Below are positions 46,899-60,131 of a DNA stretch of 64,000 nucleotides, one piece after another; position 1 is the stretch's first letter, and each line of letters starts with the position of its first letter. Source of the DNA: Polysphondylium violaceum (taxonomy: Eukaryota > Evosea > Eumycetozoa > Dictyosteliales > Dictyosteliaceae); assembly GCA_000277445.1 (NCBI GenBank), contig AJWJ01000014.1:36619-100618 (forward strand), in the 5' to 3' direction. The translations under genes and the position numbers were made by a program. The notes under the pieces are model-generated. The model was given only the letters and a program-made list of their open reading frames with translations, was not told where the DNA came from and did no database searches.

Positions 46899-49509
46899 AT
46901 GGTAAATAGAATACCATTTCTATTGGTGTCTTCAGTAGACAATGTTTATTTTAAATTTTTTGGACATACTGAGGCACCACCTTTGAAAAATAATTCAATT
47001 CATATATGGGTAAGACACTATAGTGGTGATATGGGTCAGATGATATTCCCCTTTGCTTATAATACATTTGAAGTGTCTACAAAAGAGGAGGTGTTGGAGT
47101 TTAGGGCATATGTCAATTCAATCAGGATCGGGTGTACGGTGGCCATTGCTATCAATTGTAAATTGGAATACTCAGATCAAGAATCCAAAAAACTATTGCT
47201 AGAGACATTTGGTTTGTTTGGTGGATCAAAGATATCGTTTCATGGCGCTGACAATCCATACTATTGTTTGCTAAGCTACAAAGGAGAGGTGGTGGGAAAT
47301 GCTATCGAGGCCTATGGAAATAAATTGGTTAAGGTCGAGAAAGAGGTGGGGAAAAATAAAGATTGGGATACAAAGTTGATTGAAATATTCAATTATGGAC
47401 CTCCCAATAGCCATAGTTTACCAAATGCAGACACTCAATTGCTCATCAATGGTTTCCTCTCTACTTTTACAATCAGTGGAAAGAGAATTAAATATAAAGT
47501 CGGTATCAATGTAGTGACATTTACAATTAGCTATGAAATGGAGGTGGAAAAGATAAGAGCGTTTGATACCGATTCAGATCCAAATGAATCTAAAAAACTG
47601 GCAGCCTATCTAAAAGGAATAGATGTTACTGCGCTCACGCTAATCTTTACAGTGGGCGAGACGAGAGGTCATCTAAGTAAAGATGTAAACAAGAATATAA
47701 AGTTATTTGGAAGCAAATTGTTTGGGGATTATTGTCAAAATTCACACAACACTTGTTGGTTTCTTTTTGGTAGAAAGGATTCAAAATATTCTTTTGAATC
47801 AACATCTACAACGTCATCATGTAGTGGAAGCTACTATTTTACTCTTAGTAGACCAGATATCGATAAAGAGTATGAGGATGTGGATGACAGTAATCTGTAT
47901 CTGTGGGCAACATCGAACAACCACACCACCTATTATAAAATGACAAACATATTTGGTGATATAAGAAGTAAATATTTTTTTGAATATACATCTGGATTTG
48001 CTTATGTCAATGTAGATTTAAATGATTGTACAGTATCGACAGATGTTTTCGATGGTTTTGATATAGCCCCAAGAATGGTGAGTAGAATTGAAAACACCCC
48101 AATTGGTAATTTGGTAATGGTCTTATCAAATAACTTGGACTCATCATTCACAATGACCGAGGAGTTGATTGATGCATTTTCAACCATTGGTTCATCAAGT
48201 ATAGAAATCACCAAAGGTTCTCCATATTGTTTGATTGGAAGAAAAGGATCCTCTGGTGGCTGTAGTCCAGAGCTCTCATCCCTCACTGGCCCCGTATCTT
48301 TATTGGCAAACTTTAAATTTAAAAATCATTTACTAAAGCCATTTATGGAGATTAAATCAATTTCCTTTTCTGTATGTAGATAGATTTATATCTTGTTAAA
48401 TCATATTAATATTATTAAAATTAAAGAGTGAATCAAGTTCATCATTTTACTTAAATAGAAATAAAATTACAGCATTTACTCATAAAGTTGGTATTAATAT
48501 TTTGGTGATCGATAATGTGTATGGCACTATATTGTTTTCCAAAAATTTTAATACAGTAGAGAGTGATGACGACTCTGTAGAGTTGGCCAATGTGATACGA
48601 AGTCTTCCATCAGGGTCCATTGTAGCCATTGCCACCCAGGGTGCTTCGACCAATAAGTTGAATATTCATCTAAGACAGGCGATAGATGAATGCTTTAGAG
48701 GGGAGTTGTGTGAGAACCAGTCCTCATTGATCTACAGACTAAAGGGCAGTGGCTCCTATTGTGCCATTGGACAGGTCATCACAAATGGCGAAACACCAAT
48801 ATTTAGCGAGTCCTTATCCCTTGCTGGAAAGCCCACGACATGCTCGTTGAGATGCCAACTCAAATATTTATTCCAAAATGTCCCTGGCAACAAATTTACA
48901 GTGGCGTCCAAAGGCGGCAGTGACGGAAATGGTTGTGGTGGTGCTCAAATAACCATCAATGGCACCGAAATCATTGGTGCCAACGGGCCAACACTGCCCA
49001 TCGATGGTCTCAATGTGGTTGTGCTCAAGCATTTAGAGACCAAACCTATCATACATCAGTACAAAGTGCTTGAGGACGAGAATCTGTGGTTCTCATTCTA
49101 CCAAATGGTCAACGATCTCCCTAAGGGTAGCAGTGTTTTAGTGGCAATTCAGAAATCCATGGGCACCATGTCTGGCCTCAACCGTTACTACAAAAAGACC
49201 TCGTTTCGCATGATTGGCGGCGCACTATACAACAACACTCTCTACAATTTCGCCTCGTACGCCATCATTGGCCGCAAAGGCATCGCACCCAGCAACGCAC
49301 ACGAGCTTCGATGCGACCAATCCTCGCTCCTCTCCATCTCCTCCTGGGAGCCCCAATACAAGCCCCGCGGGGACCAAGTCAACCTCATTGGCGTGCACTC
49401 TATTTTTTCCGTACCCGTTTTCGAAGAGCTCATGAAACTCAGCCCTGTGCCCGTCAAGACCATAAAACCCAATACCGAGAAATACAACACCAAATGTACA
49501 ATAAACTAG
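46899..49509 (+). CDS. Protein with about five FAM3/ILEI-like domains
   Basis: Exons 46899-48371 and 48427-49509 (55-base intron), 851 residues in phase. It is built from repeats of an approximately 110-180-residue domain that ends with an I(I/G)-RKG/GRKG motif after a Y/F-A-x-I strand. The GIN(V/I)L-VI-D start, the 'LPSGSIVAIA' and 'LPKGSSVLVAI' strands and the IGRKG ending match the ILEI (GG) domain of FAM3 proteins and POMGNT1, which is lectin-like. Repeats lie at about residues 20-140, 190-300, 330-470, 515-625 and 700-830. There is no signal peptide or transmembrane segment, so a cytosolic role or unconventional export is possible. Function is not known in amoebae. The first repeat is the most divergent. 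Confidence 0.8.
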
Positions 49510-49746
49510 TGATTGATGAGTGTTTCCTTTATTATCCCTCTGATTGATTTCATTCATTCTTTCACCTAATCGGGGTGTGGGGTGTGTTTCTGCAAGCAAT
49601 TTATTTTTTCTCATTTTTTTTTTTAATTTTTTTAATTTTTTTTTTGGATGATGTTCATCAATTTTTTTTTAATTTGTTTTTTTCATCATTTTTTTTTCTT
49701 TTTCTCAATTATTTATATTTACACATACACACATATATATATTAAA

Positions 49747-51379
49747 ATGACACAAGCCACTAAAATGGAACAGGATTTAAGTCCAATAGCTGATAAATCC
49801 ATTCAACAAAACAGAGAACTTGCCAAGAGTGGTAAATTATTGGAAGCTATTGATAGTCTTTTAATTACAGAAAAACAATGTCGTCAAGTAATTATCATAT
49901 GATTACTATTCATCCTCCTATTAAAAGACAGCTATTGTTAACACACACATATATATAATATTACTATTATCTATTTAGGCTGAAGATTCACCATCTACAT
50001 CAAAGATTTGTGTTGAAATTGTAAAATTATGCTATGAATCCAACAACTTTGAATTGTTGAATGAAAAACTTGTTTTAATTTCAAAAAGAAGAGGTCAACT
50101 TAGACCAGTATGTATTCATCATTATTACTATTAATTCTATTTTGCAGCATTGTATAATAATAATAATAACATATATAATATAAATATAGGCTATTAAAGC
50201 TATTGTACAAGAATCAATGACTTATTTAGATAAAATTACCGATATGAAAACCAAACTTTCATTAATTGATACTTTAAGAACCATTTCTGATGGAAAGATA
50301 TTTGTTGAAAATGAAAGAGCTAGATTAACCAAAATCTTGTCTAAAATCAAAGAAGACGAAGGTGATATTGCCTCTGCAGCAAAGATTCTTCAAGACTTGC
50401 AAGTTGAAACCTATGGTACCATGGAAAAGAGAGAAAAGATTGAATTTTTTATCGATCAAATGCGTATTTGTATGAATAACAAAGATTTTATTAGAGCCCA
50501 ACTCATTGGAAACAAAGTCAATAGAAAGACTCTTGGCGAAGAAGAGAATCACGACTTGAAAATCGAGTTTTTTAAGCAATTGATTCGTTACTATACCCAC
50601 AACAACGACTACTTAGAGATTGCCAGATGCTATCTCTCTATCTATGACACTCCATTTGTTCAAAAAGACACTGCTATGTTATTGTCCACCTTGAAAATGG
50701 TTTGCATCTATGTCTTGTTATCCCCAATCGGCAGTGAACAAAATGATCTCCTCAATAGAGTTTACGATTATAAACCATTAAATGATATTCCTGCTTACAA
50801 GTATGTGTTTTAGTAGTAATAATAATAGTAATAATAGCAGGGTCCTAATCTAATCTATATTATATTATAATAGGGAAATTTTAAATAGCTTCAAGGTTAT
50901 GGAATTAATTAGATGGAAGAGCTTTTTGGAAACCTATGGAAATGAACTCAACACACACAGTATCTTTAGTGCACAAGAAAAGAATTGTTGGGAAGATATT
51001 CAAAAGAGAGTCATTGAACATAATATTCGTGTAATTTCAACCTATTATCAAAAGATTTCAACCACTCGTCTTGCTGAACTTTTAGATCTCAATTTAGATG
51101 TATGTTTGTTATAATATGAGATATTATATATCTAATGCAAATACTAATATCCATTATTTTAATCAAAATTAGGATTCAGAGAAATTTGTTTCTGATTTAG
51201 TCACCAATAAAACCATTTTCGCTAGAATTGATAGACCTGCCGGTGTTGTAACATTTGTCTCCTCCAATGATCCAAGCAAGACATTGAATGGCTGGGCCAA
51301 CAATATCACCTCTTTATTGGATTTGGTTGAAAAGACAAATCATTTAATCCACAGAGAATTTATGCTTCACAAAATCTAA
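49747..51379 (+). CDS. psmD12: 26S proteasome regulatory subunit Rpn5 (PSMD12)
   Basis: Subunit of the 19S lid. Five exons: 49747-49887, 49979-50107, 50190-50800, 50874-51099, 51173-51379; all phases close, giving 437 residues (human 456). The chain is alpha-helical, with TPR-like helices followed by a PCI winged-helix domain near residues 310-400. The C-terminal half contains LSTTRLAELL-type sequence (STTRLAELLDLNLD), the PCI helix characteristic of Rpn5. RPAGVVTF and the final helix match Rpn5 C-termini. With five exons it is one of the most intron-rich genes in the window. Confident. Confidence 0.95.
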
Positions 51380-51737
51380 ATCTAAATCTAAAGTGTTGCC
51401 ACCATTATGTCGTCTATCTAAAAAACATTTAAAAAACCCCACCATACAAATTTGTTAAATAATAATAATAATGAACAATAAACAATAGAATAATATATAA
51501 AGTGTATTCCAAAAGAACATCTCTATATCTGATATTATTGTATTTATTGATTACAAATAATATCACAATTTTAATTTTTTTTTTTTTTTTCATTTTTTTT
51601 TTTTTGGTATCGTGCGCGCGCATTTTGTGACGAGGTGGTCATACTTTCATCCACAAGTAATAAAAGAGGAGTCACATTATATATATACATACATACATTT
51701 GTTTATTATTATTCATATAAAAGAGATTTAGAATAGA

Positions 51738-54700
51738 ATGGGTGTAGCACCATCCAACAATAATAGTTTAAATCAAGATAATAATAATAATAATAATGGT
51801 AGTAATAGTAATGTAAACAATAACAATAACAATAATAGTAACAATGATAGTGGTAGGAATAGACCAACAATACCAGGTATAAGAGGATCACAAGAGTTGT
51901 TTAAAACAGATACATCGATTGCAAACATGAGTATAGGATTCGATTACAACTCACTCAATGCATTCAATGACGAGATCAAGTTGTTGGTATCTGATTCATC
52001 AGTCCCATTGGATCCAGAGAAGTTGGATAGGTTTATGGAGACTTTGTTGTTTAGTTTAGATTTCTCAGAGACTTCAAATTATGATTATGTATATAGTTTT
52101 CTATGTAAAATTTCAAATTTATTAGGTATATATATAGAATAGGAGGAGTAGAAGTAAGGCAATAGTATCAAATAATCATGGTACTAATACATTGAATATA
52201 CGCAGCCGAAAATAATTTAAAGTCACAGAATTTTAATCATATATTAGCACACTTTATCACAAAGATCAATTTGTTTAATGAACAAGTTATCACTATATTG
52301 AAATCAACAACACCAACACCATCACCACTATCAAGTAGTCAAACAGCGCCTATTAAATTGGATGAATCAATACAGTTTCAATTATACACACATCAACAGT
52401 TTTTAATCAACTACACTATCGTTTTAACCTTTTACACTAAACATATCATTGAGAATATGGATAAATACAATATATGCGATCATTTTATAGGTGTTGATCA
52501 ATCATTTAAAACCGCCCCATCAGATTTAATTTTATCGATATTGAATTTCCTATCAACAGAGTTACAGTATGTGTGTTTAGATATAGATATAAACTAGATA
52601 AATACAAAGAAGTGTAGATTATTAATAATATCACTATCACTATCAATATCAATATCAATATCAATACAACGATACAGAGACTTTACATATGATCTACATG
52701 AAGTGTTGCTAAAGTTTTTGTTGACATTGTTTTCCACAGAGATGTATTTACCGTTGCCAGCGCTGGCGTATGAGGATCAGGTAGAGGGTGAGGATGCACA
52801 GACTAAAGAGATGGTGTTGCAGCAGATTGAAAAACAGTATTTGGAAAACTACTCTCTCCTTGCACGTCACAATACAAATATCTTTTTAAATATATTTATG
52901 GATACTGTATATACCAACCAATCGTCACCCATTGTCTATAGTTTTATAAATAACCTATTCAACAATATCACCCACAATAAACCCAGACCGGCAAATTCAC
53001 ATGGTCTATTGAGTTCAATAGGTAATGCTGCTTGTAAGTATCACATCGCATAGATTACATAACATACATTGTTTACACCACTAATACATTGTGCTCATTC
53101 TTTACCAACATGCCAGCATATTTATTACTGTTACCGTTGAATGCATATAAATATTTTTTCCCTCAATCGGTAAAGATTGGAACATCTATTGCAGAGTTAT
53201 CACTATACAATATCTTGGTTCTGATCCAGTATCATTATCCAAAAGGAAATCCATTTAGAAAGATTTTAAATACCATTAAAGACAAAGATTGTATGTAGTG
53301 GCAATAGTGATGATTACACGAGTATTTAGGTGATATTAATAGTAGTAATTTATGTAATATATATAGTTCAAGAACAAACAAGTGCAAACCATCATAATGA
53401 TGAGATTAGAATTTCAATGTCCAAGATCTACGAGTTTATCAGTAAATCGCCCTCATCAGATAAAAACATCTTGCTACTCTACTACCTCTTGCAAGAGAAT
53501 ACCTTTTTTTTCAAATATGTACAATCTAGAACTGATATTGATAATTTGGTATGTATTGGTGTTGGTGTTGGTATTGATTTGATATGTTATTAACAATATT
53601 GATTGAATATAGTTATTGCCAATGATCCAAATATTGTATGGATCATTTGAAGAAAAACCTCAGCAGGTGTATATGATTTTAATTATTATTTTAATATTGT
53701 CACAAGACCCATTGTTTAATCAAAATGTTCATTCATTGATGGTACATCAGGTGTTGTGGTACAAGGAGAGACTGTTGGTTGATATTTCGTTGGGTGGATT
53801 GATTATGATTGTGTTGATTAAATCGATTATGATCAATTTGTCAAAGCTCAGAGATGCACATCTTCATACAAACTGTTTGGCAATCCTCGCAAATCTCTCT
53901 TCAAACATCTCCCACATCCATCCATACGTGTCTGACAGATTGGTCAAATTGTTGGAGATTCTCGGCAAACGATACTTTAAATTGAAAAGACTGATTTATC
54001 CACACTTGGCCAACACCAACACCAGCAATAATAGAGCAATAACCACAACACCAGTTTTACCATTTTCCAGCAACAACAACAACAATGTTGTAAATTCACC
54101 AGAGATCAAGAATAACACACCATCGCCAACTACACCATCACTCAATAATATCATCGTCACTGAATCACATTTTGAAGAACTACAGACTCATTCAGAATTC
54201 TTGTCCATTGTATTGCAGATTATAAACAATACTCTCACCTATAGAGCTCACTCTAATCCCCACTTAATTTATTCTCTTCTTCATCAACAAGAGCATTTTC
54301 CTGTATTTGTCGACGAAGAAACTTTGGCTCCAATTTCAAATAACATTTTAAATGTATGTGTATATCTATCAGAGTTACTATCTGATAGATGTGTGATTCA
54401 TAGTGGAGCACGATACTCACCATTGTTTTAATTATAATTATACTACTTAGATTCTATCTTATTTTTCAGAAGAGTTGAATATTGTTCAATCATCAATAGG
54501 AAATGAAAATAGTAATAATAGTAATATTGCCAATAATAACACCAATAACAATAATATGAATGGTAGTGGAGGTATTACAAATAATAATAATAATAACAAT
54601 CAAAATACTACTAGTAACAATAATAACAATGGTAGTAAAACACCATCAGATTGGAGCTCAGAGGCTATTTTAGCATTCATTGAAACCAAGGCCAAAGCTT

Positions 54701-54888
54701 TATCTATTCCAGCACCTTCATCTGATCAAGAGGCCAATATTCTTAGATTTGAATATGAGGAAGAGTTTAATAGTTTTGAATTTATCACTCCCTATGTTTG
54801 GGCAATCATTTTCAATTATTCTGGTGAAAAATTTGATCCAAAAAATATAAAGATTTTCCCTTTATCTGTCGACAACAACAACAATAAC

Positions 54889-54986
<98 letters not shown>

Positions 54987-55363
54987 AAATAGTAGTTATA
55001 AAAGAAAAAAAAGTTGAAATTCAAAATCAGCAAGATAAAAAAGAAGATATAATCCAAGATGTAAATAGAGATTTATTGTCTGAATTAAAATTGGCCGGTC
55101 AAGAGAATAGTGATAATAACGATAATAATAATAATGATAACGATAATAACGATAACACTATTTCAAATTACGATCAAAACGATTATGAAATTGCTCAACC
55201 ACCACCTCTTCCTGAAATCGAAACAACAGATACAACAATGACTCAACCACCACCACTACCACCTGTACCTGTACTACCAACAACAGGAATAGTAAATAAT
55301 GCTCAACAACAACCCTCCCCACCCTATACCCCCAATAAAAGTAGTAGAGTTATCGAGTTATAA
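51738..55363 (+). CDS. dym: Dymeclin homologue, with apparent frameshift near the C-terminus
   Basis: Golgi-associated protein; the human gene is mutated in Dyggve-Melchior-Clausen syndrome. Seven exons: 51738-52125, 52206-52566, 52678-53033, 53117-53290, 53367-53548, 53613-54353, 54451-55363. Six junctions keep phase. In the last exon an A8 run (55005-55012) must lose one base to avoid a TGA at 55015 and reach the stop at 55361-55363; the product would then be about 1,037 residues. It starts MGVAPS, a likely N-myristoylation site as in animal dymeclin. The core shows the HYPKGNPFR, NLSSNISH and SDRLVKLLEIL segments typical of the family. The C-terminal region is longer than in animals, with poly-Asn and proline-rich (PPPLP) low complexity. 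Frame continuity strongly supports one gene. Confidence 0.9.
54893..54984 (+). repeat. (AAT)n tract coding for poly-Asn
   Basis: About 30 AAT/AAC triplets in the dymeclin gene, preceded by mixed AAC/AAT codons. Pure AAT here suggests recent slippage. The copy number is likely to vary between strains and in assembly. Confidence 0.85.
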
Positions 55364-55807
55364 TTTTAAAAATATAAATTATAAACATTAAATCATAGTA
55401 GTAGTTTATGTGTTTTAATAACCTGTTTCATTTTGTCTAAAAGATATCTTTATTATGATTTGGTTTGTGATTACGATTGATGATGATTGAGGAAAGATAG
55501 AAGCTGAGATAACCAACACCTTTACTAAGACAGCTATTATCTATATACTGTCACACTCATAGATAGATTCTTTATTAATCACAAGCATACAACCTTTGAA
55601 ACAATAATAAACCGTTAAAATGAAAAATTTGAAATTTGAAATTTGAAAAAAAAATTTTGATTGAATAATTTTGTAAATTAGATATTACATCTTTTAGTTT
55701 CATTCTTTCCACCCTCCCCTCTTCATTGCAAATATACATCAAAACAGACATACACATAGACAGATTGTATTCATACATACATTTATACCCAGATAGATGT
55801 AGAAGAG
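55364..55807. other. Intergenic, promoter of the GTF3C2 gene
   Basis: 444 bases between two same-strand genes. It contains an ATTTGAAATTTGAAA direct repeat (55629-55647). No open frame with coding character. Confidence 0.4.
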
Positions 55808-58800
55808 ATGGGGCCAAAGAAAGAAGATAAATCTAATAATAACACTGAGGGTGAAAAGGAGGCAGTGGTTGACACTCCCTCCAAACCTGGTAAACCAAGA
55901 GCTAAAAAGACATCTGCCAGACCATCATTGCAAACAAACTCTATAAAGAACTATTTCTCTGTATTACCAACACCAACCACATCGGCAACCAAAGATACAG
56001 ATATAGAAATGAAAGACAATACACAGCAATCAACAACCACAGCAATCATGACTAGATCTAGAACACCTACAAAGAAATCAAATACAGATACTGAAAAAGA
56101 AGAGAAAGAAAAAGAAAAAGAAAAAGAAAAATCAGATGAAAAGAGTAAAAAGGAAAGAGAGCATCTCTATCAAAGAGTACAGATAAAAAGAAATCTGAAG
56201 AAAAGAACAAGAAGACATCAACAGCTTCTAAATCGAAATCAAGTAAAAAGAGATCAAAAGAGAGCGATTATAGTGGTAGTGATTATAGTGATAGAGATAC
56301 TCCAAAGAAATCAAAGAGTAGCAGTAGGAGTAGTAAAAAGAAATCAACTAGTCGTAAAAGTAGTAAAAGTAGTAAAGATAAAGATAGTAAAAGCAGTAAA
56401 GACAGTAAAAGAAGTAAAAGTAGTAGTAGTAGTAGTAGTAAAAAGAAATATGATAGCAGTGACTATAGCGATTACAGTGACTATAGCGACTATAGTGATT
56501 ACAGCGATTACAGTGATTATAGCGACTATAGTGACTATAGTGATTATAGTGACAATGACGATAAATATGATAAAAAGAAAAAGGGAAAATATTATGATGA
56601 CTATAGCGATGATTATAGTGATGACTATAGTGATGATAAGAAATCAAAGTCTAAATCCAAAGATAAAACTACACCTAGTAAAAAGAAAGATAGTAGTGTT
56701 AAGAGTAAGTATACAATGAAATAATTAGGATATTATATTATAAGAATACTAATACAATAATACTATAGAAACACCTTCTAAATCACCAACAAAACCTACA
56801 CCTGCAACAGCCAAAGCAAAAACACCTGCTAAATCACCATCAAAACCATCAAGTACACCTCGTAAAACAGCCGCTTCTGCTGCTAAGCCAGTAGGCTCAC
56901 TTGATTCTATTTTAACAAAAACAGATACAACAACTGGAGATAAAGAAGCTTCTGATGATAAAGATAAAAAGGAAACAACTGCAGCAACAACAGACGATAC
57001 CACAGAAACAACTACAACAACTACCAATGGTACAACACCCAAACCTACACCAACAAGTAAAAAGACATCAGCAAAGAAAGCAGCAACAGTAGCTACACCA
57101 AGTAGAAAGAAGCAAAAGGTCGAAGATGAAGCACAAGGTGATAAAGTAGATGATAACAATGATACCACTCCAGCACCACCACCTCAAACACCTACAACCA
57201 GAAGTTCAAAGTCTGGATTCAAACCAATTCCAATTGAGTTCTCGGAAGGGGACGAAGAGGTCTCTGACAGTGATGTTGATTTTCAGTCACAGTCGAGTGA
57301 TGACTCGGTGTACAGTACTCCACCCCAAGATGAAAAGTACTCTGAGAGTGAGAATGAGCAAGACGACATAGAGCCAGCCTTTACACCAGGCGGAAAGAGA
57401 AAGAAGCCCACTAAAGCTGCACCCAAACAAAACGGAACAACACCAACCAAGAGACCGCCTAAACCCAAGGCTGCCAAGGTGCCTAAGAAAAAGCCAGCTG
57501 CCAGCTCGTTGGAGATGGTTAGCGGCGGTGGTGACACTCGATTGGCGGTGGCAACCAAGCCGTTGTCTCAGGTTGATTACATCAAGAATCCAATTAAAAA
57601 GGGCAGCGAATCCGAGCTAGAGAACTGCAAGATAGACGCGTTGCCCAGGACACCTGTTTTGACATCGCCTGTCTTTTTGCCCACCAACTACACCGTCTTG
57701 TCCCAAGAAGAGTACGAGCACTATCTTCCCCAAGAGCAAACAAGCATTGCGTGCAAAGGGATTGGCAGCGGCGATGCTGCCCAGACACTCCCCTTGTTTG
57801 GCAATGTGACCATCGGCAAAGATAAAGACTTTATGATCTACTGTGGCGGCACCGTGACTGCGATGGATTGGTGTCCACAGGTTGTCGATGAGGAGTACCA
57901 GTACATTGCCATTGCGACACACAAAAACACCTCTGTCACTCATCTCAAGAGACAGATCTACCAGGGCAAAAACATCATTCAGGTGTGGAGGGTATGGATG
58001 AAACCCAAACTCACTGACGAAGAGATTGCCAAAGAGGTATTCAGTAAAGACAAAGACAAGGAAAAAAAGAAACAAGGTACATCACTCAACACCGAGCCAA
58101 AGCTCATCATGGCCATAGCTCATCAAGGAGACTGTTGCTGGGATTTAAAGTGGATCCCCTCTGGTGGATACAGTCGTGAGCACAACAGATTGGGTATCCT
58201 AGCCGCTGCACTTGGTGATGGTAGTGCGCACATATGGAGTGTACCTCATCCAGATTCAATTGTATCAAATAACAGTAATAGTAAGAGTAAAAGCAAGGAA
58301 GCCTCACCATCACCTGTTGTATTGAATATTGTACCATTCTTTAATTATATTGTAAATCTCAATCGTCAACCTAACCAAGAACTCTTGTCCACACCTATTG
58401 TCCAAAAGGAATTTTATCCAACCCATTTATCATGGACCCAATCCCCCAATCATATTAAATCACCTCGTATCCTAATTGGATGTTCAGATGGCACTGTATT
58501 AATGTTTGATATAAGCAAAATCGATAACAACAGTAATAATAATAATAATAATAATAACAACAATATCCAACAACAGTATCCAATATTTATCAATAGAGAG
58601 AATGATCAAGTTTCCGGAGTATCGTTCTCACCCATTGATGACAATGTATTTTCAATTAGTTATAAAAGAAGAATCATGGTCCATGATCTCAGACTCAATG
58701 CACCCATCTTTTCATTTAGTTTGCATCCATTCTCTTCCAAATTCACCTCTTTTTGGCCAAGAACTGTGGCTCCCGTGATTGTATTTTCCGAGCAAAATAG

Positions 58801-59508
58801 CACAAAGTTGATAGACTTGACAACCTCACTCACAAGTAGTGTCTGTTGTCATGAAAATGAAATCAATGTACGTATTATGATTAGAGGTATATTATTTGTA
58901 TCATCATTATTAATCTATTGTTATTAACCCCTCCTCCCATTAATTAATATACTCTAGAGCATTGATCTCTCTCGAGATCTCAATACATTTGCATCTGTTT
59001 CGACTGATGGCCTTGCAAGAATATATCCATTCTTTTCAGATCGTAGAAAATATTCAGATGTATGTATATATCTTGCCCACCCCCACCCACTCTATATACA
59101 CTCGTTTTTTTTTTAAATTTGTTTGTTTGTTTGTGATCCCCAGATATGCCATTAATGCTGTGTCATATAATATATATGGAAATAGTATATAAATAGTAGT
59201 TTGTGGTACTAACACACACCCTTGATCTCTATTAGAACAATGTCATTGAATTGGAGAATCTTAAAGTTGAGAACAATCAATTGGAGCTCTTGAAAAAAGA
59301 GAAGAGGACTACTTTTATCATCCCAAAAATAACACAAAATCCATCAAAAACACTTTTGTCCTTTAAAGCACTAGAGAGCATCTATTTTCCAGACTACAAG
59401 CTATCTTTGCAAAAGATTGCATGGAACAAGGATGTCAGATTTGAGAAATGGCTTTGTTATGGAGGTACCCTCGGTTTTGTTAGATTTAAAACAACAAGTA
59501 ATTGTTGA
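55808..59508 (+). CDS. gtf3c2: TFIIIC subunit GTF3C2/TFC6-like WD40 protein, with apparent frameshift in the N-terminus
   Basis: Subunit of RNA polymerase III factor TFIIIC. Exons 55808-56704, 56769-58867, 58958-59059, 59236-59508. A frame change is needed between 56149 and 56161 (a GA/A-rich stretch); otherwise phases close and the product is about 1,123 residues. The N-terminal 480 residues are disordered: Lys/Ser/Thr/Glu-rich, with a run of about ten DYS units (56461-56553). The second half is a WD40 propeller with AMDWCPQ, QYIAIATH, IIQVWRVW, WDLKWIPSGG, LGDGSAHIWSVPHP, and the C-terminal LSLQKIAWN...WLCYGG...GFVRF. This series matches human GTF3C2. The long basic N-terminus may bind DNA or the promoter-bound complex. 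Identity is confident, the frameshift region less so. Confidence 0.87.
56461..56553 (+). repeat. Tandem 9-bp repeat (GAY TAY AGY), coding for Asp-Tyr-Ser
   Basis: About ten copies in the GTF3C2-like N-terminus. Synonymous third-base changes (TAT/TAC, AGT/AGC) between copies show that the amino-acid repeat is maintained. Confidence 0.8.
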
Positions 59509-60131
59509 TTGGGCCAAATAAAATTATTTAATACACAACATCCCCCTCTGATCGTTTTAGGCAGTGCGTTTATTTTTATTAATTGTACAGAGTACAGATA
59601 TTTCATAGGGTACCTGTTACCCTCATATACCAACAGACATCACACCACACTCCACACACGCACTTGCTCACTTACTCACAAACCCAATATAGCATCCACC
59701 ATCCTCTAGATTCCTCCTCCATGCAAAACCTGATATTAAATATACTCTTTCCAAAATATCGCGGTGTAATCATGACCTAATTGGGCGGTGAGGGTGAAAT
59801 TCAAGTAAGTGGATGTGCCCGAAAAGTATCACACCTTTGAAAATGGCTATAAAATAATTAAACATTAGAAATATGTATTTGTCTTGTCAGTCAATCTTTT
59901 TTTTTTTTCAATTTTTTTTAATTTTTCAATTTTTTCTGTGTCAGTATTTGTGTATAAAAAGAGGGCAAGTCACACAATTCTTTTTTTCATTTCCATCATC
60001 AGACCTCTTTATAGTAATTAAGTAACTATAATACTCATACCCTCCTTTTAAATTATTATTATACACACATATTTTTCTTTTTTTCGTTATCTCACATTTA
60101 TTTAAATTTGGAAAAAATTTTGACAAAAAAA
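59509..60131. other. Intergenic, nothing identified
   Basis: About 620 bases between the GTF3C2 gene and the acidic-protein gene. Open frames at 59509-59780 are low quality. A short hairpin GGGTACCTGTTACCC lies at 59608-59622. T runs at 59898-59906. Confidence 0.4.

Noticed and set aside
48372-48501. Two separate ILEI-domain genes
   Set aside because: A 55-base intron joins the two frames in exact phase, and the second part lacks an ATG at a sensible position.
54354-54471. Acceptor TTTTTCAG at 54471 for the last dymeclin exon
   Set aside because: Breaks phase; the acceptor at 54450 keeps it and gives a dymeclin-like sequence.
56143-56161. An ultra-short intron (about 17 bases) to explain the GTF3C2 frame change
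   Set aside because: Phase would fit, but introns in this window are at least 55 bases; an indel is simpler.
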